This document shows, piece after piece, positions 45,396-58,619 of a stretch of 64,000 nucleotides of DNA (position 1 is its first letter; each line of letters opens with the position of its first letter). A model generated the notes under the pieces. The model made no database searches and was not told the DNA's origin. It was given only the letters and a program-made list of their open reading frames with translations. The stretch comes from Schistosoma haematobium (taxonomy: Eukaryota > Platyhelminthes > Trematoda > Strigeidida > Schistosomatidae). The translations under genes and the position numbers were made by a program. The stretch is taken from positions 19,043,287 through 19,107,286 of the forward strand of contig NC_067195.1 in assembly GCF_000699445.3 (NCBI RefSeq), in the 5' to 3' direction.

Positions 45396-46547
45396 ATTAT
45401 TGTTTGTTGACATTTATATTTTCCAACTGTTGATATTCAGGACTGTATTTGATTTGTGTTATGTAACCTTGAAACGTCTAAAGCATTTATCTTAAATACT
45501 ACTTTCACGTACAAATTAATTACACTTATAATTAGTGGTTAGTATTAGATTTTAGAATGTATGTTTCAGGCTACTAGTGCTGTTATTACTACTCAGTGGT
45601 TTTGAGCACAACTTTTGAGTTATATAATTAGACAAAGTGAATATTTTAATTCGAACCACTATCTAAATGCTTATCAACTACTTGGTTGTTGTTGTTGTTA
45701 GTTACCAATATTATAGTTTTATAATTGACATGAGATTATGTTTATTATATCGACCAATCTATCAAAAAACTTGATGAAAATTTTGTCAGTTTAAAATAAT
45801 TTCTTTGAAGATCCCTCAACAATGTCTTAAAGTAGTCTTTATATACATGGAAAATGTTGGAGATAGTTTGATCGAGAAAATCCTGAAAAACTATGTATTC
45901 CATTCTGCGATAATTATCTATTTTAAATTTGTTCTCTATAAGCTTTTAGAGTTTCAAATTGACATACAACCCTTAACTAAATCCTCATATTATGCACAAC
46001 ATTCGAAATTAATCCTTTTTTTATACCATTCGTATTCTATTTGTGTTCACGGTACAAACGCACAAAATGTCCAGAGACTTGGAAGAAGTTAGAATATTAA
46101 CTTTTAACAATTCATGTGTAAAACTTCATAATTTCTAACTTAGATGATACATTCTATACAGAATTTATCAATCGTAATAAGGCACTAATTGAAAATTAGA
46201 TCCGCCAGTGATTTGGACTTTATTATATCTAATGAAAAATGACGAAACCTTTTCATTATTTTATGTAAAAATAAAAAGTTTTGGAAAAATTTATTGACGT
46301 TACTCCTTTGAAATGATAGTTAGATTAGTCAATAATATTGATCATCTTAAACGGTGAATATCTTCAAGCTTTTCCCTATTTATTGATCAATAGCTTTTCC
46401 ATTTTGATGCATCATGTTTAACAATACTGTATCCTTTTATGAACAAACGCTCTTCTTATAGGTTCCGATTATTTATTTTTTAAATATGCTGATTCTATAC
46501 AAGATAAATTTATATTACAAGGTTTAATGGTAAACATTTGAATAATT
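45396..46547. other. Intergenic, nothing recognised
   Basis: AT-rich; a 95-codon open frame at 45805-46092 has no recognisable features. Confidence 0.5.
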
Positions 46548-46810
46548 GAATTCATGAGTCAATTGAAGCTACACCACCAAGGAAAACCTGGAAGCACTGG
46601 ACTGCCGTTTCATCCTAGTATAGGACTCCTCAGCAGTGCGCATCTACGATCCCACCCCGCGAGATTACAATCCAGGATCCACTAGTTTCGCACGCTAATG
46701 CTTAACCTTTATATCATCCAACGGTGTTAATGTCTAACTTCAACCAATGCACGAAATTGCACCACCGTACACCACTATCTTAAGTGAGTTACTATCTCAC
46801 AAAACATTTT
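46548..46810 (-). mobile_element. Hammerhead retroposon (second family)
   Basis: Minus strand: TTGAAGTTAGACATTAACAC head, decayed tRNA-like part, hammerhead 46591-46641, TTTTCCTTGGTGGTGTAGCT. Core CTGAGGAG, GAAA and cleavage triplet AGTC/GTC are present. Stem II GTCCT/AGGAT has G·U at its base. Confidence 0.75.
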
Positions 46811-47901
46811 GTTTCTACTGCATATTGATTTATTATTTCGATTGAATTAATAACTCTACAGTCCAATTCTAATTTTTTGAAGATAACAACAAAATGTGTA
46901 AGATAAGAATCAAATATGAAAAGTTTTAATAATGTATACTTCTTAAGTTTTATGGTTCGGTGCAATGAAAAAAAACAATTTTGAAGTAGTGATTTTACAT
47001 AGAGGAAGAAGGAGAGAAAAAAACTATGAAATGTAATTTATTATTAATAACTATTATTCAAATATTTAAGCGTAATCATTTAATCAGGAACTGTTTTCAG
47101 CCTATGAAACATTTATTCAAGGGTTGTGGATTCGAAATTGTCTAGGATATTTGCTATACACTGTCAATAAATAACGACATAAAATAAAACAACTGTTTAG
47201 GACTGAATGTTTCCCAAATGATATCAATTCACAAGAGACATTACCACTGAATTGTACAAAATCTTTTAAGAAATCATTTCAGTAGACCTATACTGATTTT
47301 CTAATCTTAAACTCTCCATTTTGATATATCTGTTATATATATATATATCACTTTGCGAATTTAAACATATGACCAAAGTATTTTGATGAAAGTATTTACG
47401 TAGTGACTAGGCTTAAGAGTAATATGAGTAGTTTTTGAGTTTATTTTCTTGTACATTCTTTCAGTAGTAGTCAGTTAATCAAACTCTTAAAATTCATATT
47501 TCCTTCATTTTATGAATTTATTTGGTTGTTCTTTACTTACAACAAAATGTTGCTTTTCTCATAAATTTTTCAATTTCACGGTTACGTATTGCAACTAATC
47601 ATAAAATTGTATGCGATTAATAGTAATTAAAGCATGTTTAAGTTATGTTATGCTTTCGAATGGTTATTTTTAGTTGGCGAACGTTTTACTGTTATTCGAA
47701 ATCAGAAGTTATGCATAGTTCCATAATTTGGTGTGTTTGTTAAATACAAATGAATGAATGAATGAATGAAATACCTTGCATTGAATATGTGGTACATTTA
47801 TGAAGGCACCATGAAGCCAAACCGATAATTCAATATATTTCAATCAAAACACTTAGTTATTATAATCATCGTTTTTTTCCCGTTATAGAAACTCTACATA
47901 C
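46811..47901. other. Intergenic, nothing recognised
   Basis: AT-rich; short AT run at 47333-47348 and (AATG)4-5 at 47751-47770. Confidence 0.5.
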
Positions 47902-48040
47902 TTATTTACGCCTGTTACCTCCAATGGAGAATCGGCCGCCAAAGAGCGTTTTCCAACCCAATCTGTCCTGGACCTTCTTTTCTAGTTCTATCCAATTGTT
48001 GTTCATTCTATCCATTTCTCCATTTCTCTGTGTAATGTGT
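47902..48040 (-). pseudogene. RTE/SR2-like C-terminal end fragment
   Basis: The minus strand reads HITQRNGEMDRMNNNWIELE, KKVQDRLGWKTLF, ending GGNRRK and a stop. It matches the C-terminus seen at 50690-51165 (IWEEMERSAQDGIGWGILLV). A dead-on-arrival 3' end. Confidence 0.7.
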
Positions 48041-48729
48041 TCTTTGGCCTCAAAGTGGGCACAATGTGGATTTTTGAAGTGTAAATATGAATCATGGGTG
48101 TAGAAATCATAATTCGAAATCAAATAAATTTTTTCTAGAAAGTCAAATATTAGAGACTTATATCACACAAAGAGCATAGCAGAACCATTTACGTTTACTG
48201 TTTAGAATGTTCATAATTGCTAATAATAACTTGTGACAGAGTAAAAATGACCATTTTAAACACTCACTTCCTTCTATATGGATTGTACATTGCACATAAA
48301 CCAATCAATAGTTTGTTTTCATGTACTTATCGTTTATTTAAATAAATGGTGGGGATAATTGTACTCAATGTTTATATAAATCGTTAGAACTGAGCTATTT
48401 GTGTGTGCGACTTTGACTGTTAGTTTTTTAAGTACTCCGAACACATCAAAGTCTATTTTGTGTAATGATTCTACTGAATAAAGTAATGAATCAAGTTTTC
48501 TGATGATTTAGGAATATGTTTGAAACCCCTTCAGTGTTACATCACTCTCCGGTGCGACCATATTGACGTCACACCTACATGTGCAGTCAATACATTTTAT
48601 TTCTGAGACACCATTAAGTTGTTCATTCATTAATATTGTGTCATTCATGTTTGCTGAAATAGAACTAAGGGTATCATTCATTCTACATTGACCTTGTCAT
48701 ATAGCCATCTGAGATGTGGATGTATAGTT
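48041..48729. other. Intergenic, nothing recognised
   Basis: AT-rich; no signature. Confidence 0.45.
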
Positions 48730-48870
48730 TCCTTGTGCACTGCTGTGGAGTCGCACGATAGGACAAAACGGCCGTCCCGTGCTTCCAGGTTTTCCATGAT
48801 GGTCTAGCTTCAATTGACTCATGATTTCAACTATTGAAATCAATAGTTATATGGAAAATGATGTGTCTAT
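48730..48870 (+). mobile_element. Hammerhead retroposon fragment (second family)
   Basis: Starts within the ribozyme 5' strand (TGCACTGCTGTGGAGTCGCA) and runs to TTCAACTATTGAAATC. The core is CTGTGGA and GAAA has become CAAA, so it is not catalytic. Confidence 0.65.
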
Positions 48871-50272
48871 AGAAGGATAAAAAAGATCACATCATAAATT
48901 GATTCGAGACTCTTATTATCAAATGAGGTTACACAATAATCAAGGGGTGAGAAAAGAATATAAGGATGAATATAATTTACGGATCAGATAATTGTCCAAT
49001 TGACAGATATGAAGAAAAACGACCAACATAAGGGTCATAATAATAAAAAGTGAATAATAATCAAGAAAACTTAAGGTAATAATAATAAGGGATTAGAGTT
49101 TAAAACTGCAAAACAATAAACCGAAAAATCAATAACAATCAAATAAAAATGGAAGAATATCGAAACATACTACTAAAGGGAATTAGGGCCAACGAAAGAT
49201 GAGAGGTTGAACGAGTCGATTTCACACTCAGAGTTCGGCCTAGAGTTGGTGGATTGCCAATGCCTCAGTAGTGAATAAGGTTTTGACTTGACTTCCCCTC
49301 GATCGAGTTCCTTTGAGTGTGTAGATTACGTTCAAAGAAGACTTATTTGGAGCGATGTGTTCATAGTTTTGTGTCCATAGGTTTATGTTAATTTTGTTGA
49401 TCAATTATTATTGGATACCGAAACCAGGCTACTATGGCTTAGCTTTATAAAGTCGCTATCTTCATAATTATTGATTGTCAGTTGTTCAACTGTCAGTACT
49501 TAATCTTCACAAAATTCAACAATGTCTTCATTTGTGCACTCCATTTTAGCAATGCTCAGTTAAAGTCGACTTTTCTAGATTATTCCATTAACTATTCTTA
49601 ATTTTGAAAATTAAACAAATATTCTTGATTTGTTTCATCAATCACTTACGGTTAAATATAGTCAATTTGAATAATCGCTATAAACAAGCTAAATAACTTG
49701 ACTGATTAGATTTAAATATTTGTCTAATAAATAACCCATAACTTTGCAAGCTACTTGAACATTCATTTAGTAATATAATTAGTTTATTTAATATTTTGCA
49801 CGTATAGAATGTGATGCTGAACTAAAGTACAAATGTTTCCACCTTGGATAAAGTTAACACATTTAATACTATACGTTTCATAGGTGTCCCAGTAAATACT
49901 GCTGACACACATCATATATGACTAATTATTTGTATGCTTATTTCGATAGTACAAGTCCTAATTAATTTCTTTAACACTGTCAGTAACCCATGGGGGAAGT
50001 TATAGCAGCTCACGTGCAATTGACTTTGCTCACATTTAATTTGGTTAAGCCCTTTCGTTAACTTATTTAAAGGACAGAGACATTCGTACAATAACAACCA
50101 TCTATACCATTGTACCTTTATCATTGTTGCACTTGTATGAGTATGCATACTTGAGCATTGCTTACTGCCTACGCACATATTCATTCTGCTAGCCTTACTA
50201 ACAGTCGCTTAATTGATTCAATGATTCACTCATTTCCTCATGTATATATAGTACATTTTAATCCTATTCATT
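48871..50272. other. Intergenic, nothing firmly recognised
   Basis: 49180-49320 is less AT-rich and may be a repeat remnant; no domain is visible. Confidence 0.4.
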
Positions 50273-50281
50273 TTGACCGAC

Positions 50282-50533
50282 ATGCTTGCTCGCTTGCTTT
50301 TTGGCATTAGCCTTTCATTCTTGTTTTGCATATCTGTGGTTTTGGTGATCTGTAAGTCGTGCAATAGTAAACGAGATCAACACTTCATACCCGTCTCTTG
50401 GTTTTATACACCGTTGGGGATATTATCTAGTAACGGTTATCAGGACGAACTGTTTACGACATTTAAGGACTACATCGAATATCGACCACTACAAAGTGTC
50501 AAAAATTACTCAGTAATTCTAGGGCGGATGTGA
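50282..50533 (+). CDS. Hypothetical short ORF with N-terminal hydrophobic segment
   Basis: ATG at 50282 gives 83 codons: MLARLLFGISLSFLFCISVV, LVICKSCNSKRDQHFI, ending YSVILGRM. Residues about 4-25 form a signal-anchor-like hydrophobic stretch. No family is recognised and no splice context is established. It could be chance. Confidence 0.15.
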   Translation: MLARLLFGISLSFLFCISVVLVICKSCNSKRDQHFIPVSWFYTPLGILSSNGYQDELFTTFKDYIEYRPLQSVKNYSVILGRM

Positions 50534-50689
50534 ATAATATTTTTGAATGAATTAAATCCAAACAAATATGGTTTGAGTTTAACAATGACACCCACCCAAG
50601 CGTTTTTATGCAATTTCTCATAACTCCCCAATTTGCAATCCTCAAGCCTGATATCCGATAATATCAATAATCTTGTTAGACTTACTGAC

Positions 50690-51165
50690 TTATTCATGCT
50701 ACTCCTCGTGGAGGAGAATATGCTGACCAGTAGGATTCCCCAACCAATTCCGTCCTGAGCACTCCTTTCCATTTCTTCCCAAATGCTATTTACTCTTAAG
50801 GTGTCGCGCTACAACTCCCGACGCAGTGTGTTCTTTGATCTTCCTCTTGTCCTTTTTCCTTCAAGATTCCGAGCTAGTGCTTGCCTCATTATGCAGTTTG
50901 ATGATTTCCTCAATGTATCTCCAATCCACCCCCCGAGTCACTTCTTAATTTCTTCCCCAACGGGAAGATGGTTTGTTCTCTCTCACGGTAGGCTGTTGCT
51001 GATGGCATCCGACCAACGGACATTGAGTATCTTGCGAAGACAACTGTTTATAAATACATGTAACTTTTTGATGATGGTTGTGGTAGTTCTCCGACTTTCA
51101 GCTCCCTACAGTAGAACTGTCTTGACGTTTGTATTGAAGATTCTGACTTTGATATTGATTGACAA
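50690..51165 (-). pseudogene. RTE/SR2-like RT C-terminal fragment
   Basis: Minus-strand reading: [104 protein letters not shown]. This is the C-terminal third of an RTE/SR2 polyprotein with several stops. It is a 5'-truncated copy of a different subfamily from the 8751-11275 element. Confidence 0.82.
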
Positions 51166-51189
51166 TTGTTTCGATTTCCATAAAAATAA

Positions 51190-52211
51190 CCGATAAGTTA
51201 AACCATATGGCGACATGTTGACTGTAAAGCGAAAACCGGGGACTATAAAATCATTCTTCTATCATACTCTAAAAAGGGCTGTGTTCAATGCATTCTGATA
51301 TCTATTATGAGAGAAACGGTATTATTAAATATGATATCCATAAGAAATCTCAATAATACTGTTTTTAAATATAGAATGAGCAATATTATAGATGTAGTAT
51401 AACCGCAGATAACACTATCTCTACATCAAACTATGTGTTTTTTAGACTTCTATCATTTAGCTTTATGAATTAAAAAATTACATAAAATTTCCACTGCAAT
51501 CAAATCGTTGAATGAATGACTTAACTTTCAACCTACTTACAAAAGCGTATTCTTGTATAGGCCGACATGTATAAAGATTTTCAAGTGAAAGATATTTACC
51601 AAACAATCGAAAGTCTATAAGAAGAATCCAAACAATCTGGAAAAGTGAACATGATGTTCGAATAGTGTTTATTTAATGTCAACTTATCCGGAAGGTGAAT
51701 AATATCCTTACACGTTACTTTACGTCACATAGATGTTCCACAAAAAAATAATGTACTCTTATATTCTGTTGTTTAAACAAGTAGACTTTCATCATCTGCA
51801 AATATATTTTACGTTTAGACAGTTAATGTTTAATGTGACAGTAAATATTTCCAAATATTTTGAAATCTTGAATAAAGAATTATAGAAATGGACCATGAAA
51901 TGAGATAAATTATCAGATTCTGACAATACTTGTAAGAATATGGGATGATTTATGAATTGTGAAGGAGAGAAGATCCGTAAAAATAAAATAAGGACATAGA
52001 TAATAAATGATGCGACTTATGTTTGTTTACGTAGCTATATTCTACTCAAATTAAGTTGTAACTAAATTTACGTACTTCATAATGCTCGCTTTTCGTAATT
52101 AACAGTTTGTTCAATAAAAGAGAAATCCAATCAGCTTTGTTGTTTAAATTCTCTTACATTGTGTAACTAGAATTCATTACCTTTTGGTTTAACAATAAAA
52201 AAATTTAATAG
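51190..52211. other. Intergenic, nothing recognised
   Basis: AT-rich without signature. Confidence 0.5.
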
Positions 52212-52495
52212 TTGAATTCATGAGTCAATTAAAGCTAGACCTTCATGGAAAACCAGGAAGCACTGGACGGCCGTTTCGTCCTAGTATGTCTAACTTGGTT
52301 GAAGTTAGACATCAACATTGTTGGATCCCGGCTCAGTTGTTTAGAGGTTAAGCGTTCGCGCGCGAGGCCGGCAGATCCTGGGTTCGAGTCCCGCTGGCGA
52401 GAGTCCCATAATAGGGCGAAACGTCTGTCCAGTGCTTCCAGGTTTTCCATGGTGGTCTAGCTTTAATTGACTCATGAATTTAACTATTAAATTAC
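52212..52495 (+). mobile_element. Palindromic hammerhead retroposon (second family)
   Basis: 52212-52292 is the reverse complement of the ribozyme 3' part (AGGACGAAACGGCCGTCCAG on the minus strand). 52395-52490 has the same part on the plus strand. Between them are TTGGTTGAAGTTAGACATCA, tRNA-like CAGTTGTTTAGAGGTTAAGC and B box GGGTTCGAGTCCC. The plus ribozyme has CTGGCGAG for CTGACGAG. The symmetry produces overlapping frames on both strands that encode similar peptides; neither is a gene. Confidence 0.8.
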
Positions 52496-54760
52496 TAAAA
52501 CCTCCACAAAATCCCCTTCTGATAATAAAAAATAAATTAATAAGCATGTCATCTATTATCGGATAATGAGTGTCCGACTTGGTCGGTGCAACTCGACTAT
52601 CGATAAGATGCGATCAAGAGTAAGATAATTAATTTATTCAATATAATAATCTCTCAGTTTAACATTTGGTTTTAGTTCAACAGGATTACTATATCTAAAC
52701 AGTTTCTAATGTGTTCACCCAGGTTTTACGTCTGCTTGGGATGAAATTCTTTTTCAAATTATAATTGTTTAAATGGAATTAATAATCACTGAAAGATGAA
52801 ACTATAAATAGCAATATTTTTCAAGAAAACTTGATCTAAGAAAAAAGGAGACAGGTAATTTAGGGTAGGAATATTGACCAAGTAATAGGATTTCAGAAGC
52901 AATTTTGTTTGAGGTCAGTCAGTAATTACTTGTGAATAAACAAAACATATTTAGCTAAAAATCGAGACCTACTTTTGTTGTACTCACTTATTCATATCTT
53001 CAATTGTTTTAATATAAAGTAGTAGTAATTATAAACTATATTACTTCTATTATTAATTTAAGCCTTAGGAAAGATACTTAAGCTAAAAAACACTTTCTTT
53101 GAACAATATGATGAATTCGCCTACAAATAAACGAATTTTAATCAATAAAAATTTTATGAAGTCCACCCAACAAGTAGGTATATTGGGGTAACAAAAAGTT
53201 TCATTTTAACTTACAATACACTAATATTATCCCTTTCAAAATACTCTGCATTTATGATAATATGTTCTGCATTGCGGTCTGATGTTAGTTTGATAAGCAA
53301 TTAAACCAGGAAGCAACGGACAGCTGTTTTGTTCTTGTAAGGGAATTTTCAGCAATCCCCAATCGTGATCTAACAAGGGGATCGAAATAAAGACCTTCAA
53401 TCCCGTGATGGAAACTATGGAAATTCAAAAATCTTGAAAATATATTTAACATATCACCATTTTTATTATTCGAAACTACATTATAAGTTCTTCAATTTCA
53501 GGTTTTTCAGGGGTTTCGTCACCTCATAATTTATATTCACCACAATTATTTGAATCTTTTAATGTGTATTGGGATTCGGAAAAGCAAACGATTGTTCATG
53601 TTTTATATTTTTGTTGATACCAGTAATGGGTATTAGTCATAGTCTTGCATTGCGCTTGCAGCTTTCGCATTTACCACTGTAAATCTTGATTTACATGAAC
53701 AAGTGCTGTTTTCTCCCTTGTTTTACTTCAGTATGACAAGAACTTTTCCAGTTCTATAAGTTTCATAAAGAAATTTAGTAATAAAGTTTGTATACTTGTT
53801 GGACAGGCTATGAATGAGAGTATGATATTCGAGTTCAATGTTTTGTTTAACAAGATGAAGATTAACTTTATAGAATGGAACTTTACTTCAGAAGTAAGAA
53901 ATAGTGACTTCGTCAACAACATTTACTTTTCCGCTGCATGTTCACGATTGTATACATACTACGGTGTTTGTGTAAATTGTTAAAAATGATAAGGTCCTGT
54001 TTGAACAATAGACTGACTATCAAATGAGCACTTATACTGATAATCTGCTAAGGAAATCGACTCTCTAAACTAAGTAGAGAATAACTGAAACCTCTGTATT
54101 ATTTATCTTGAGAACACAAATTTATTTACATTAAAAATGTATTCAGTTATGAATGTATGACTATTGAGCTATTTAACGAATAATTAAATAGCTAACTAAT
54201 GAAGGCTGAAAGAAAGGTCATTCAACAACCAATGGGACTTCATTACGGATCATTTTATTAATTGTTCAACGGATAGATCTTTTATTCATTCTTTCTTTCC
54301 TTCTCTTTCTCTCTGATACACACAAACGCACACATGTACAAAGAAACAGAAATGGAAGCATAAAAACAAATATCTAACCTATTTTTGCACTCAATGATAA
54401 ACAATCAGTTCTCAGTCTATGAAAAAAATTTCTATTGTCTTACAGTTCATCTAAACGGAATGCTCCAATCGATAATTAATTTCATTGCTTTCCTCATTAA
54501 ATGAAACCAGGTTGTGTTTTTTTTAAAAAAAAGGGAAATAACTTTATACTTCATCTTATTAAGTAACTATATCCATAACCTAGGATATTTTTCTGAATAG
54601 TAACAACTGAAATCCACATCTACATAAAGACAAATGCCGAAATTGCACATTAGAACAGGTATATGATAAATCACATCTATTTATGTAAAATATTCATACA
54701 TTCGAGAAAAAATTAAATCAGAGAGAGTCATTTTTCTCGATAAATTTACATAGAAAGAAG
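52496..54760. other. Intergenic, mostly nothing recognised
   Basis: 53295-53400 is a decayed ribozyme-bearing remnant (minus strand AGAACAAAACAGCTGTCCGT), as at 19905-19955. The rest is AT-rich. Confidence 0.4.
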
Positions 54761-54762
54761 AA

Positions 54763-54900
54763 TTTTGATGGAGTTTTCGAACACTTCACTTCTATCTGAA
54801 GTTTGTGCTGATGATGTCGTTCAGAAGAACGATGAAAGCTCCAGCTCAGAGACCAAAACTCCATCAAAATCATCCACCTGAGCTACAAATCTTCTCCACC
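54763..54900 (+). repeat. Hammerhead-like motif enclosed by a 15-bp stem
   Basis: TTTTGATGGAGTTTT (about 54765) is perfectly complementary to AAAACTCCATCAAAA (about 54865). Between them is GTGCTGATGATGTCGTTCAG, AAGAACGATGAAAGCTCC. CTGATGA and GAAA flank a stem-II-like TCGTTC/GAACGA hairpin. The expected A-U pair and NUH cleavage triplet are not clear, so a relic or variant hammerhead is the best description. Confidence 0.5.
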
Positions 54901-55574
54901 ATAGAAAGAAGAAGGAAGATGAAGAACTAGACAATTTACACTTACAATTTAACTCTGTGAAATTTATCAAGAAAAATTATTTTGTGAATGATATTTTTCC
55001 AGTCGGATTGTTGTATAATTTAGTCTTCTTTCTTATTACTGGAAGTAACCTGTCATCTTCAGCTATAAAGCTCGGGTTGTCGTCCGAGGTTGCTTTCCAA
55101 ATAGAACTCATGCACTGATCAATAACAGTAGCCTTCAGTACATTGTGTAAAGTTTTTAAATATAAAATTAAGTTGTAATGATAAATAAGTTGAATATTTT
55201 ATGAGGTTCGCAGCAATATACATGGCATTTTTATGAATACCCAATGAAACAAAAAGGCAACTCATTAGTGATACATCCAATTATGACTACTAACAAGTAG
55301 TTAGAAAACTTGCGTATGATAATAAAAACAAAATTTGGAAAGTCAATCTAGATATTGGTCGATATAATTTAAACGATACTAGAAATGTCAATGAAAATTA
55401 GTTCAACGTAATATTAAAAGTTTGTAAACAGAGGATGATTACCATGATACTTATTCTTGTAAATTTGTACTTAAATAGCATTTACATACAAAGCTGAAGA
55501 CTGGTAACAATTTGATGTACTTATCTAATACTTAGTTAAGGTTCGTGTTTTGTATTAGCTATTCAGAACTTGAC

Positions 55575-55643
<69 letters not shown>

Positions 55644-57002
55644 TCCAGTGAAAAAATGTCGAACTTTTCTATTCAGTAGTCGGTCACTTGAGTTGATGGA
55701 TACTGGCCTTGTGCTTCTATAAGATCAGCAACATGAACGTATTTCAATCCACTTAACAGGTTTCAAACAGATGAAACTTACATCTTTACTTTGAAATATG
55801 GAATAAACTTGATATCCGCACTGACGGATATAGTAGTGGCTTACATTAAGTTAGGAAACGTCAGAAATATAATTTTCCTATTCGTTGGAATATAACAAAA
55901 AATAAATTTTTATTAACTCTCTATCCAATCCTCAGTTTATTTGAAGCAAAAAAGATACTACAGATTTGATATTCTATGTACTTACTTCTCATAGTCAACT
56001 GTAGGTCTACTTCATGTAGGCAATATATCTATTACCACTGGGAATATTTGCTTAATGCTTGTGTTCTAAAATAAGGATAAATAAGGATAAAATTTCTAAA
56101 CTATTTGAATGAAACAAATTTTAATTGACTTCTTTTTTGAGAAGATTCATTGAAATTTGTATTTGGTAACAAAAAACTAGTTCCCAACTCAGAAATAATA
56201 ATAATTACTAAGTGATCTTTTGTCTTTAATATGTAGTCACAAATTGATTTCAAATTGATTAAAATGACACAAATATTCCTTACAGATACTGGTTGAGTAC
56301 TACTGATCAAAGAATCCAACAAAAAATTCCTAACTGGTGGAAATGAAGAATATTCTAGACCTTAGGAATTTAATTACTACTTATTGATATAGAGCACCTA
56401 AAGATATGAGGAAATTTGTTTTCTAAAAATAAGTAATTTTTCCAATTTTGTTACGATTAAACTCTTCCCTCATCTCAAAACATTTTCGGTGAATTTTTTC
56501 AGTTACTCGCTGTACATTGTGTAGTTTGCTTTGCATCTAAGCGGGTATCTGTATTATAATTTGCGTAAGGCAACTGACTATTGATTTAACTGTCTAAAAA
56601 CCCTTCCGATTATTTTTTTTTAGAAGCTAAGGGCTATATCTGCTTATTCATTTTGTGACAGTTTTGAATCATAATCCTGTTGTTTATTATCGGGAGAAGA
56701 AAACTTCCGTTGAGTTTATTTGCATGTGGGTGGTGTGTATTTCTCAAACTGATGTCTTGTATTAGTTTAATTTCATGTTAATCATAAAATCTGTTGATTA
56801 GTTGTTTCTATATGATTCAGTGTTTAAAAAAGTATAATGTCAGAAATTTTATCAGTTAGGTTTTTAATAGTTATTTTTAGATGGTTTTTTTCTAAAAATA
56901 AGAAGGATTACATTTTAAGATTATGCAGTTTACATGATATTTAGAAATATAACATTTCATCATTTGGAAGGGGTTTTATTGAGACTATAAGTAATTTATT
57001 AG
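54901..57002. other. Intergenic with (AT)n
   Basis: The only clear feature is (AT)n at 55578-55640; no gene is recognised. Confidence 0.5.
55578..55640. repeat. (AT)n microsatellite, ~62 bp
   Basis: Pure AT dinucleotide run. Confidence 0.95.
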
Positions 57003-57090
57003 TTGAACTCATTAGTCAATTAAAGCTAGACCACCATGGAAAACCTGGAACTACTGGACTATCTTTCACTACTATCCTGCATACATTCAT
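57003..57090 (-). mobile_element. Hammerhead retroposon 3' fragment (second family)
   Basis: Minus strand: GTTCCAGGTTTTCCATGGTG, GTCTAGCTTTAATTGACTAA. Only the part 3' of the cleavage site and a degenerate GAAA region remain. Confidence 0.65.
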
Positions 57091-58439
57091 CTGTCATCAA
57101 AATTTGGAGATATAATGATGCTATTATTATTATCATTATTATTATTATCTGCTTTATTCAATATTATATTTTTGGCACAATATAGAATTCTCAGCGCGAA
57201 GTATTTCAACAAGTTTCTGTTTCTTTCTTCTTGGTCGGTCCTGGCGATAAATATTGAGTGATCGCCAGTTAGATGTTAGCACTTCAGTGAATGAACATCT
57301 GAATAATGTGCATTCTTTTCGTTGTATATTGCCAGCAACCACATTGTCTCTTATTGAGTTTTTTGTAACTTTGACAACGAAAGGTTGTACACTTTTCAGA
57401 AACGCAGCAGGATAGGTTATGCGATTCATAAACATAATGATGTATTAAAACAAACAAAAATCTATAACTTGTTGAAATATCTACATGGCAGGAACAGGTA
57501 GCCCAGATGCTCAAACAGGCCGCCCCTCACTGTTAATAGAAATTTATCTGTTGTGTTCACATATCACTATATCACTGAGTTTTTGGACCGTATTATGCAT
57601 AGTTTACGAAGGTTGTGAGGCACATCAGAACTGCCTGATAAATCAAAACAAATGTACGTATAAGGTTTAACAGGAACAGATCATGTCAAAGGTCAACGTT
57701 TAAAACAATTATTATTATTTAGGAATGCATCTTCATACATAGTTTATATTGTGAATTGCTCTGGTTGGACTGGTTAAATATTAAAAGTATTCGTTCATAG
57801 CTTAATGAATAGTTAGATCGTATAAACGAACAACTGGTCTTGTGTAAGACCGAGGTAATTATTGGGCAAAATGACATAGTTTTTAGTATGTTACTGTTTT
57901 CACTGAAACCATTAGATCTATATCTTTCACTTCATGTACACAAAAAGTAATCCTACTTTGTAAATGTCTGAATGTACTTGATAACATACTGACGTCTAGA
58001 TTTTACTTTTTCTGATATTTAGAATAAATAAGTTCTTCCGACTTTCAAGGCACATGTTTGTTTTAGCTTTGTTCTAGTTCACATTTATCAGCGCATAAGT
58101 TATGACTATATATATGTTGTTAATAAGGTGGCTGTAATCGTCATAATTCACATGTGTGGTGTGATTAAAGTTATATTTGTTATCTTTTCTTTAATCTTCT
58201 TAACCTTCTGCCACCAGGCATTTCACTTTCGATTGATGATACATACATTCTCTAACAATCAGTGATGAATAAAACACAAATCCATAAAATAAAAAGACAT
58301 AATAACTGAACCCATATGTGTGTGATAGGAAAATGTATTTGTTATAATAATATTTACTTGAATATGAAGTGGTGCGAAAAGTAATAATTTCAACTAGAAA
58401 TAGTTTATCATGTATATTTCTTTGATGAAGGAGTTTAGT
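57091..58439. other. Intergenic, nothing recognised
   Basis: A short ATT run at 57122-57150; several short open frames without features. Confidence 0.45.
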
Positions 58440-58610
58440 GAACATTCGTTGAATTTGTGAGTGGTATTCCTCACTGACTGAACCACTATGGACTAGAGAC
58501 TACTTAACAATGTTCACACAACCCCACCAGGGATCGAGCTAAGAATCTACATATCTTTTCGAGAGCCATTAAACAATAGACCAGTTGGTTGGCATTTTAT
58601 TGCCTTATAT
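58440..58610 (-). repeat. tRNA-like SINE remnant
   Basis: The minus strand has a B-box-like AGCTCGATCCCTGGTGGGG and an A-box-like CTGGTCTATTGTTTAATGG. The spacing resembles the Pol III heads of the neighbouring retroposons but the sequence is distinct. Confidence 0.4.
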
Positions 58611-58619
58611 ATCTTTTAG

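Noticed and set aside
45805..46092. 95-codon plus-strand frame
   Set aside because: AT-rich composition, no motif, no neighbours of the same kind.
52235..52460. Overlapping 71-codon frames on opposite strands with similar peptides
   Set aside because: Consequence of the palindromic retroposon, not paired genes.
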